From JBAXAM01 sp964565935 (GTDB lineage: Bacteria > Pseudomonadota > Gammaproteobacteria > UBA9339), in contig CAZMGW010000036.1 in the NCBI GenBank assembly GCA_964565935.1, positions 1-13,384 on the forward strand: 13,384 bases of DNA, in the 5' to 3' direction. Shown here piece by piece: positions 7,774-13,384 of this stretch. Numbering within the stretch: position 1 is the first letter of the stretch; each line of letters begins with the position of its first letter. The notes under the pieces are model-generated. The model saw only the letters and a program-made list of their open reading frames with translations, was not told the origin of the DNA and made no database searches. The position numbers and the translations under genes were made by a program.

Positions 7774-8687
7774 TTACGTTACATTACAGCCTTGTTTACT
7801 ATCGGTTGGAGTTGATACTTCTGGAACCATAGGAATGTCGCGAGTAGTAATGGTGTTATTACTACCACAATTACAGATGCTATACTTAGTAGAATCGGGA
7901 TTACGAAGAAAATCATCGATAAATGGGGTTTCTGGGTTATGAGTCCATGCCCAACCAATAGAGTTAAATGGTCCCGGTTTGTCTATGAGCAATTTAAGAA
8001 TGCCAGGATATGTACCAGTGGCTGTTCTAACAGTTCCTAGATGCGCTGCGCCTAGTACCACCAAGAAATCTCTATCGGGGTGGTCATGAGCTAATCGTAC
8101 TAGACGATCATACCAGTCTTGGTTCAAAGTTAAACGCTTGTCACAATTTGCCAAAACAAAAAACTTCCAAGTGGCAAAGCTGTCTTGTATAGCATTATCT
8201 AGTTGCTCAGTTGCCTCTTTGGGAACTCTATATTCTTCTTCTAATTGGTGCCTTGACTCGTGATCATTTTTCCATTTATTCTCGCACTGCGATTCAAGGT
8301 TTTGTATCATACTGAGTCTACCGTCTTTTGAGAGTTTAGCAAACCCCCTGAACCTATCTCGTACTGGAGAAGGTACGCTATTATGTTGTAGTAAGTATGC
8401 TAAAATACGGTTATCTATATCCAAATCCAGATCTTGCTCCTCTATCCCCGCTACGGTGACATCGAAATCCGGTGGAGGTATGGTGGTGTAGATCTTGCTT
8501 CAGATTCTGTACCCTCCCGTACTAATAGAATTTGTGGTTTTATTAGTTCGCGTAAACGAACTAGCCAATCAGACTCTATAGCCTTATATAGACCATGTTC
8601 CTCGCCCACAACAAAAATGATTCTGCGATCTCCTGATTCAACTAGAGGATTGCTAGTTACCAAACTATGTAACGGGGGATTGGACAT
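7774..8687 (-). pseudogene. Frameshifted gene, tentative TraB/GumN or EreA/ChaN-like protein
   Basis: Two minus-strand frames read as one broken gene. The upstream part begins at the ATG at 8687 and runs 78 residues to a TAG at 8451-8453. The downstream part is open from just below a TGA at 8500-8502 to the TAA at 7774. A one-base deletion between about 8454 and 8499 explains the switch; the joined length (914 bases) is one short of 305 codons. The first part has a hydrophobic strand then G28-E-E-H31-G, and LLVREG at 54-59. The second has FLVVLGAAHLG (120-130 of the 216 residues counted from a TTG at 8424). A GEEHG-type motif near the start and a VxGAAHL motif near the end recall TraB/GumN, EreA and ChaN-like proteins, but similarity is weak and I would not name a function. 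There is no signal peptide or membrane segment. The slip window has no homopolymer slippery site, so a mutation is likelier than programmed frameshifting. Confidence 0.6.
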
Positions 8688-8735
8688 ATTAATGTCTGCT
8701 TTAAATTATTTGCCTCTAAGAAATACAAAGGTCCT

Positions 8736-8769
8736 ATGCATTATATATAATGCATCTACCATCGTCCAA
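8736..8769 (-). promoter_or_regulatory. Promoter with a -10 box inside a perfect 20-bp palindrome
   Basis: ATGCATTATATATAATGCAT at 8736-8755 is its own reverse complement over all 20 bases. Read on the minus strand it contains a perfect TATAAT (8745-8740), with TTGGAC (8769-8764) 18 bp upstream as a weak -35. The predicted transcript would start about 46 nt before the ATG at 8687. A palindrome over the -10 would suit a dimeric repressor site. Because the palindrome is symmetric, the same TATAAT also faces the other way. Confidence 0.45.
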
Positions 8770-8870
8770 CTTGCGCCTACACATGTATGGTTAGAGATTT
8801 ATCGCTTAAGGAAATTGTGATCAATTAAATTATAAAATACGAAATGTTACGGACGTTATAATTCTCTCGA

Positions 8871-9320
8871 TTAGTCGTCATGGGTTGTTGTTAATGTTGC
8901 CACATAGAGGTATTTATTGGGATCTGGGTCATTTGGGTGAAGCATTATAATAGATAAGCTTTCACCTTTTTTACAAGGACAAGTTTTTCCTGGACCCCAC
9001 ATACTTACCCAATATTCGTGACCTTCTGGAGACGTACATTTGGCATCCACATGTATATCATCGTAATGTGATAAATTCCTCATATCGTTAGTCCAATATA
9101 GGACAAGATTTGGTATTCCTGCTACTTTTATTCCCTGAGTAGTAAGAGAGTATTGGGTGCCTTTTTCCCCTTCGTAGTTGTGCCAAGAGGCTGTTTCGGC
9201 AGATTCGCTGCATTGAATAGCTATTGTTTCGGATGTAGCATAACAAAGGCTAGAACTAAATGCGCCTAACGTGGCACAAACACATATCAGTGCATGAATA
9301 ATTCTCATTATATTTAACAT
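8871..9320 (-). CDS. Small secreted four-cysteine protein of unknown function
   Basis: A 149-residue protein with a signal peptide (hydrophobic 7-24, likely cleavage after CYA at 28). The mature part is about 120 residues, with cysteines at 37, 95, 114 and 116, the last two in a CPC, allowing two disulphides. Aromatic and beta-prone stretches (LVLYWTNDM, YWVSMWGPG, SLSIIMLHP, YLYVATLTT) suggest a small beta-rich domain. I recognise no family. The start at 9320 is supported by GGAG at 9331-9328, 7 bp before the ATG; a second Met at residue 5 has no such site. A weak TTGGAT-17-TAAAGT pair lies upstream near 9384-9356 on the minus strand. Like the 182-aa protein, it is a lineage-specific-looking exported protein next to decayed genes. 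Confidence 0.7.
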   Translation of the reverse strand: MLNIMRIIHALICVCATLGAFSSSLCYATSETIAIQCSESAETASWHNYEGEKGTQYSLTTQGIKVAGIPNLVLYWTNDMRNLSHYDDIHVDAKCTSPEGHEYWVSMWGPGKTCPCKKGESLSIIMLHPNDPDPNKYLYVATLTTTHDD

Positions 9321-9546
9321 GGCTTTTCTCCAGAATTACAGCAAACTGTTCTATTGATACTTTATGGCTTATTAAAACAAGATCCAATAAATAGATATAA
9401 ATAATGGATACCCAAGAGCATCCGTATGTTAATTGTAGCAGAAAATAAACTCACTCAGTGGCCACACACCACGCCACATACGGCTTTTACTTTACCATAT
9501 TGATTTTAAATATATTTTTTGTGATTATTGATTTTCTGAATTTGCT

Positions 9547-9677
9547 AAAATGCATCATTTTGATGCAAAATATAACAGATTGATATATAACAAAATAAAG
9601 CCACATTTGCTGCATTTTACATCATAATGCCGCAAAATGCAGCACGAAAAAATTGATACGTTATGCAAAATGCATCA
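9547..9677. repeat. Iterated 11-mer AAAATGCA(T/G)CA
   Basis: AAAATGCATCA occurs at 9547-9557 and 9667-9677; AAAATGCAGCA at 9634-9644 and, inverted, at 9618-9608. Two of the plus-strand copies extend to 13 bases with a leading GC (9632-9644, 9665-9677). The inverted pair forms an 11-bp stem around a 15-nt spacer. At the first copy, TGCATCA-TTT-TGATGCA (9551-9567) is a further inverted repeat. Four copies in 131 bp, in both orientations, look like binding sites for an element-encoded protein. Confidence 0.6.
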
Positions 9678-9789
9678 TGTAAAAAAGAAATAAAATAGGC
9701 CAAAAATTTACGCTGCGGTTTCAGAAAAACCAACGCCGGATGTTAAACATCAAAGTACTGCATACATATCATAATTTTAATAATAACTA

Positions 9790-9926
9790 GTGCATGCTTA
9801 GATGCTGCTGGTATGTGTGCGCTAAATTTTCATAAAGTGCCACATTTAGGTCCTATTTTTAGGATATTTGGGTAAAAAAAACGCTAGGCACTAAATAGTG
9901 CAGGTGCATGCCCTGTTTAGTGCCTA
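9790..9926. repeat. Inverted-repeat block with three TAGTGC half-sites
   Basis: TAGGCACTAAA (9885-9895) and TTTAGTGCCTA (9916-9926) are perfect 11-bp inverted arms with a 20-nt spacer. Inside, CAGG (9901-9904) and CCTG (9912-9915) can extend the stem, leaving a TAGTG bulge and a TGCATGC loop. GCACTA-AA-TAGTGC (9888-9901) is a second, overlapping inverted repeat. TAGTGC therefore appears three times, plus once at 9788-9793. The 8-mer GTGCATGC is shared by 9790-9797 and 9904-9911. It could be a multi-site operator or a structured transcript. Confidence 0.5.
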
Positions 9927-10407
9927 TGCAAATAAGTCATTTTAAAATTAGAAATTTAAAACCGGGTATATCCGTTTTAAAAATCAGCATGATACCTATA
10001 AAAGTTACATGTAACGAGGGGTGTGGGTCTCAAAAATCATCATCAACATACAATCCTGGCATTTAATTCGCTGCAAATCTTGTTTCCTTAAAGCAACCGC
10101 TGATAATTTCCTGAGTGGTTTTGGTCAAAAAATCGTTGCCTAAAATTTTTTATAATACCATTCGAGATGAGCGGCCTAAGATTTTATTACAATTAGCAAG
10201 CGATGATTAAAAAAATATTGAAGTCGTTTTGGTGTTTATAATAAAAACCATTGTTGCAGTTATTCAACCAGATTATTTCTGATTAAGCATCAAACAAAAA
10301 AATCCTTTCAACATTATATTTTCACGAATTGTTTACCGATCATGTTTAAGTGCCGCGCTCTTTTTGTAGTAAGTAAGACGAAGAAATGATTGCTGGTTAT
10401 TTTTGTT

Positions 10408-10930
10408 GGTAAAAAAATCTTTACAGGTAAAAGATATCGCATAGGCGTAAGAAGAAATTTATTCCTTAAATATCAACATCATATAAAAAGGTGGGCGATA
10501 AAAAATATTTTCATTTGTAAAAAAATTTTTACACCAAAAGAGTTAGCATATGTTCGTGCCAAAAAAACAGGGCGTAAAAAATATTTAAAGGATGGGAAAA
10601 TTTTTTTACACATAAAGAGTTAACATAGGTTAGATGTGATAAATAAAAATCCGTTTAAAACAGACTAAAATTTCGCTGAGAAAAGCAATTAACACACAAA
10701 AAATACTTGGCGCAACTGCAGCTATCCGGTGCGATTTGGCAGTTATAAAGTAATTATAAATAAGTTACCGATTTTTAAGCTGGTAAAGAATTCTTTACCG
10801 CAAAAGAAGCATAAAAAGCACATTGACAATGGTGGCGCGTTCATAAAGCCATGATTTTAATGTAATTCACATGATTTATGCGATTTAAAAAAACTGAAAA
10901 TATTTTTTCATTAGTAAAGCACTTTTTACC
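10408..10930. repeat. Dispersed ~38-bp repeats built on the palindrome GTAAA-N6-TTTAC
   Basis: The 18-bp core is seen at 10408-10425 (GGTAAAAAAATCTTTACA), 10516-10533 (TGTAAAAAAATTTTTACA), 10782-10799 (GGTAAAGAATTCTTTACC, a perfect palindrome) and 10913-10930 (AGTAAAGCACTTTTTACC); a degenerate copy is at 10593-10610. The first three and the degenerate one are followed by a shared tail, AAAGA then a few bases then CATA (near 10431, 10537, 10614 and 10804). Two of them sit in a 77-bp imperfect tandem repeat that also shares an upstream GGGCG(A)TAAAAAATATTT (10493 and 10570). Irregular spacing and unit length argue against CRISPR. Iteron-like or operator sites are the likely reading. Confidence 0.65.
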
Positions 10931-11005
10931 GGCTTTATCGGACAATAGGTGGCATGGATATAAAAAACTTTACGTGTACAACGAGGGCTAATTAGGTGGC
11001 GCACA

Positions 11006-12682
11006 ATGAATAAGTTTGTAACTGATCAAACCAATCAAGAAATAATTGAACATCTACAACCGATCTCCGGTTGGGATGCAATTAATCCTTCTGCATCTGA
11101 TTCGAGTATTCCACCTTCTTTGGTCAAACCTGAAGCTAGAGGAATCGTTAGTAATGTAGCTACTAGCAATGTAACCACTAATAACGGGCCATTTTGGGAG
11201 GAACCGATCTTATTTGATGAGATAGAAACACCTGAGATACCAGCCACGCTTCTGCCTGCTCCATTGAATAAATTTGCTGCCGCTTTGGCGCTTACTAGCG
11301 AAACACCAGAATCATTGTCGGTTATAACAGTTTTAGGTGTCGTCGCATCGATAATTTCCAGACTTTACGTTGTTAGCCCTAAAGATGGTTGGCTAGAATC
11401 AACCAATCTATATTGCATAATTGGACTGCCTCCAGCCAATAACAAAACCTTAGTGCTGCGCAGTTGTGTTGCACCCCTTTCTGCTTGGGAAAAAGAGCAA
11501 AGGGAGATTTTAGAGCCGCAAATTAAAAAAGAACGTTCGGAATATAAGTGTCACGAAAAAATCATTGAAGCATTGCGTAGTAAAGCTGCCAAAGAAGAGA
11601 GCCCAACAGAACAAGAAAAATTAATCCGAGAAATTGCCGAAAAGGAAGCCTCATTGATCGAAGCAGCTACTTTGCCATGTTTGTTTATTACCGATGCAAC
11701 TCCTGAAGAATTGGCAGCCAAAGTATATGAGCAAAATAATTATCTTGGTATCTTCTCTGATGAAGGCGGCATTACCGAAGTCCTCTCTGGTTTATACACT
11801 GGTGGTTCAGCCAACATTGATATCTTGTTAAAAGGCATCGATGGTGGCGATGTCAAAATCAGGCGCAAAGATAAAAATTTTGATCTAAACCCACTGCTAA
11901 CAATTGTTTTAACCGTACAGCCTCCGGTTATTCAAAAAATGGGCGAGAAGAGAGCCTACGTTGGTAATGGGTTTTTAGAGCGATTTTTATATTTACTCCC
12001 CAAAAGCAAACTAGGCTACCGCACTCACAATACTCCCTCAATCCCCAAAGAAGTTGTCGAGGAATATCAGCAAACCATCAAGACCTTGTTAGAAACAACC
12101 TTGGCAAAACAAAAACAACAAAAACGACCACAAGAAAAAGTAGTTTTAACCCTATCACCAGAAGCATTGGCAGATTGGAAAGACTTTCAGCGTGAAAATG
12201 AGCGCCAACTTAGACCCAATGGGGCTTTTTATACTCTGCAAGGATGGGCAGGAAAGATATGCGGCTTTGCGCTGCGCATAGCAGCGATTTTGCATGTGGT
12301 TAAGACGACTGAAACGAGCGCTTGGCATGGTGATGGCAATAGTAGTAATGGAAATACTATTATTTCCGCCGAATCAATGGCAGGCGCTCTAGAAATAGCT
12401 GCCTTGTTAACTAAGCACACAATAGCCGCTTATAACCTGATAGGCACCAATCAAAGCCTACAAGATGCCAAAGAGTTGTTTGGCTGGATCATGGAGCAAA
12501 ACAACCCTTCATTCACACAAACAGAAATTACTTATGCGATGCGTCATCGAAAATTAGGCGTAAAAGATCGACTGGTTTGCGCCACAAGGGCATTGATTGA
12601 CCGAAATATTTTAAAACAAAGGGTGGATAGCTCAACCCACAAACCAACGACACATTTTTTAGTCAATCCAAGTTTGAAATGA
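11006..12682 (+). CDS. DUF3987/YfjI-like protein, putative helicase-primase-type ATPase of a mobile element
   Basis: A 558-residue cytoplasmic protein of the DUF3987 group, found in prophages and islands (for example YfjI of E. coli CP4-57) and thought to act in element DNA replication; biochemistry is poorly known. About 80 disordered residues come first. Then a P-loop-like GLPPANNKT (140-148), where Asn replaces the usual last Gly, an acidic SDEGG (251-255) in the Walker B position, LTVQPPVIQKM (302-312) as a sensor-like strand, and the family hallmark GFLERFLYLLP (322-332). A charged coiled-coil-like insert covers 160-220. The last ~90 residues resemble a winged helix. The start has AGGTGG (10994-10999), 6 bp before the ATG. 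It heads an operon with the zinc-ribbon gene 23 bp downstream, and the repeats at 10408-10930 lie directly upstream. The odd P-loop leaves ATPase activity uncertain. Confidence 0.8.
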   Translation: MNKFVTDQTNQEIIEHLQPISGWDAINPSASDSSIPPSLVKPEARGIVSNVATSNVTTNNGPFWEEPILFDEIETPEIPATLLPAPLNKFAAALALTSETPESLSVITVLGVVASIISRLYVVSPKDGWLESTNLYCIIGLPPANNKTLVLRSCVAPLSAWEKEQREILEPQIKKERSEYKCHEKIIEALRSKAAKEESPTEQEKLIREIAEKEASLIEAATLPCLFITDATPEELAAKVYEQNNYLGIFSDEGGITEVLSGLYTGGSANIDILLKGIDGGDVKIRRKDKNFDLNPLLTIVLTVQPPVIQKMGEKRAYVGNGFLERFLYLLPKSKLGYRTHNTPSIPKEVVEEYQQTIKTLLETTLAKQKQQKRPQEKVVLTLSPEALADWKDFQRENERQLRPNGAFYTLQGWAGKICGFALRIAAILHVVKTTETSAWHGDGNSSNGNTIISAESMAGALEIAALLTKHTIAAYNLIGTNQSLQDAKELFGWIMEQNNPSFTQTEITYAMRHRKLGVKDRLVCATRALIDRNILKQRVDSSTHKPTTHFLVNPSLK

Positions 12683-12705
12683 GTAAAAAGTAATGGAGAG
12701 TAACC

Positions 12706-13119
12706 ATGACCTGGAAAACAGTTTTTCAAACTTACCAAAACCCGGAAATTGGGAAAAAAGGGAAACTTACTGCCAATAATACCCAACAAGTTTCCCAATT
12801 TTCCCAAGTTCCGCCTTTTGGAGAAATCAAAAAACGGGGTTTGGATCTAAAAAACCTAAAATCTTTCCTTGGTGATGATTGGGACGATTATAAAGATAAC
12901 CCGGAAGCATTAAAACTCTGGGCTGATTTGCTATTTACCAACAATTTAATAGAACAAGGCCAAGTACCAGATAATTTTGCTGCAATTACTCGATGTAATT
13001 CATGTGGTTATGTTTACGTACCATCAGAGTTAACAAATGGTGGCAGTGTGCTGGGTTGTCCGTGGTGTTGGAATAGAGTGAAGGGCTTGCCAATACCAAA
13101 GCCTGTTATCACACATTAG
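12706..13119 (+). CDS. Zinc-ribbon protein of an integrative element
   Basis: A 137-residue protein. Its C-terminal third holds a compact zinc ribbon, C97-x2-C100 ... C118-x2-C121, in the setting TRCNSCGYVYVP ... LGCPWCWNRVKG. I recall this C-terminal pattern from small proteins next to DUF3987 genes in proteobacterial islands, where no function is known. Residues 10-45 are polar, low-complexity and probably disordered. 55-90 look helical and acidic (GDDWDDYKDNPEALKLWADLL). GGAG at 12695-12698 lies 7 bp before the ATG. It follows the ATPase gene by 23 bp and precedes the helix-turn-helix gene by 24 bp, so all are probably cotranscribed. A role as an accessory DNA- or protein-binding factor in replication or transfer is inference. 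Confidence 0.7.
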   Translation: MTWKTVFQTYQNPEIGKKGKLTANNTQQVSQFSQVPPFGEIKKRGLDLKNLKSFLGDDWDDYKDNPEALKLWADLLFTNNLIEQGQVPDNFAAITRCNSCGYVYVPSELTNGGSVLGCPWCWNRVKGLPIPKPVITH

Positions 13120-13143
13120 AACTTAGTAGCCGGGAGAAGCAAC

Positions 13144-13384
13144 TTGAGCAAAATTGAAAATCTGTTGCCACGCTTAATAAGACTGAGAGACGTATCGCGC
13201 TATCTTGGCATGGACAGGCACCGTTTTAATAAAGAAGTCAGGCCACTCCTAACTGAAATACCAATAGGGATTCAAGGAATCGCATTTGACAGACTGGACT
13301 TGGATAAGTGGGTCGACTACTATAAGTACCGTAGTGGGCGTCCCTCTAATAAGAGGTTAGAATTATGGGACGTAAAAAAACGCC
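13144..13384 (+). CDS. Small helix-turn-helix (excisionase-like) protein, 3' end outside window
   Basis: An open frame from a TTG at 13144 runs off the window after 80 whole codons. The start is set by a strong GGGAG (13132-13136), 7 bp upstream. Residues 11-33 (LIRLRDVSRYLGMDRHRFNKEVR) fit a helix-turn-helix of the AlpA/MerR-like excisionase type. The following segment (LLTEIPIGIQGIAFDRLDLDKWVDYY) matches a family I know from proteobacterial islands, where it sits immediately before a tyrosine integrase. It probably controls or directs integration and excision. Its reading frame overlaps the start of the next gene (13365), which implies translational coupling with it. Confidence 0.75.
   Translation, partial: MSKIENLLPRLIRLRDVSRYLGMDRHRFNKEVRPLLTEIPIGIQGIAFDRLDLDKWVDYYKYRSGRPSNKRLELWDVKKR
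13365..13384 (+). CDS. Start of a probable site-specific tyrosine integrase (first seven codons)
   Basis: ATG at 13365 opens a frame that reads M-G-R-K-K-T-P up to the window edge, overlapping the helix-turn-helix gene in another frame. Integrases that follow this kind of small gene often begin MGRKRTPG or close to it, so the call rests on context plus seven residues. The catalytic domain, if present, is outside the window. The element's attachment site is probably a little further right. Confidence 0.5.

Larger units (their letters stand above)
9336..11005. other. Long gene-free, repeat-rich region upstream of the integrative-element genes
   Basis: Between the signal-peptide gene and the DUF3987 gene there is about 1.67 kb with no reading frame that looks coding on either strand. 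It is very AT-rich and holds three separate kinds of repeat (9547-9677, 9885-9926 and 10408-10930), each annotated separately, plus an imperfect hairpin at 10231-10249. From about 9930 to 10230 I see nothing specific. The position, ahead of a replication-type ATPase and an integrase module, suits a control region or replication origin. I found no clear DnaA box, tRNA or CRISPR array. Confidence 0.6.

Noticed and set aside
8454..8499. Programmed frameshift joining the two halves of the minus-strand gene
   Set aside because: The overlap has no heptameric slippery run such as A-AAA-AAG and no obvious stimulatory hairpin, so a simple deletion is preferred.
8434..8820. A 128-codon open frame on the plus strand
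   Set aside because: It is antisense to the first part of the frameshifted gene and covers its promoter. It has no recognisable domain, and the minus strand carries the better protein, promoter and terminator signals.
8828..8863. Inverted repeat AATTATAA...TTATAATT after the 149-aa gene as a terminator
   Set aside because: The stem is all A/T with a 20-nt spacer and has no strong T-run after it, so it is too weak to call.
10390..10623. A 77-codon Lys-rich open frame from a TTG, with repeated KKIFT segments
   Set aside because: It lies over the DNA repeats, and the peptide repeats come from them. The third repeat is read in a different frame because the 77-bp period is not a multiple of three. 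There is no Shine-Dalgarno and composition is simple, so it is not called as a gene.
10408..10930. CRISPR array
   Set aside because: Units are imperfect, spaced from 77 to 189 bp apart, AT-rich and palindromic, and there are no cas genes.
10953..10994. Short leader frame (13 codons) before the DUF3987 gene
   Set aside because: Its AGGTGG lies only one base before the ATG, too close for a ribosome site, and the peptide has no attenuation-like codon run.

Overview
The window is AT-rich bacterial DNA. Standard proteobacterial carAB, Sec signal peptides, Shine-Dalgarno starts and an integrase module of a kind common in gammaproteobacterial islands suggest a gammaproteobacterium. Two decayed genes, several secreted proteins of unknown role and a deaminase-like exported protein would suit a host-associated or intracellular lineage such as Legionellales, but that placement is inference and no marker gene here settles it.

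Left part (1-3054). A radical SAM/SPASM gene has lost its 5' end. The reading frame carries the [4Fe-4S] motif CxxxCxxC at 68-91, but a stop at 44-46 precedes it and no start codon lies between. The first 46 bases hold two near-identical 15-mers spaced 22 bp, like the end of an insertion sequence. Converging on it is a two-gene unit on the minus strand: a 182-aa secreted protein, then, 2 bp later, a 530-aa secreted protein with an HAE...PCxxC zinc-deaminase signature.

Centre (3221-7768). carA and carB, on the minus strand, encode both subunits of carbamoyl phosphate synthetase for pyrimidine and arginine synthesis. Alignment to the family places both starts downstream of the longest possible reading frames. 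CarB is well conserved except in its C-terminal allosteric domain and one glycine-rich loop. A rho-independent terminator at 7747-7768 separates carA from the gene upstream.

Accessory part (7774-9320). A minus-strand gene broken by a single-base frameshift has weak similarity to the TraB/GumN or EreA/ChaN-like families. Its likely promoter has a -10 box inside a perfect 20-bp palindrome. Next is a small secreted four-cysteine protein of unknown function.

Right part (9321-13384). About 1.7 kb without a convincing gene is full of structure: four copies of an 11-mer AAAATGCA(T/G)CA (9547-9677), a 42-nt block of inverted repeats (9885-9926), and four to five ~38-bp units built on a palindrome GTAAA-N6-TTTAC (10408-10930). 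After it come, in operon order, a DUF3987/YfjI-like ATPase, a zinc-ribbon protein, a small helix-turn-helix protein and the overlapping first seven codons of what should be a tyrosine integrase. I read this as one end of an integrative element whose iterated upstream repeats may be an origin or control region. That repeat-rich region and the exported deaminase are the two most interesting items.
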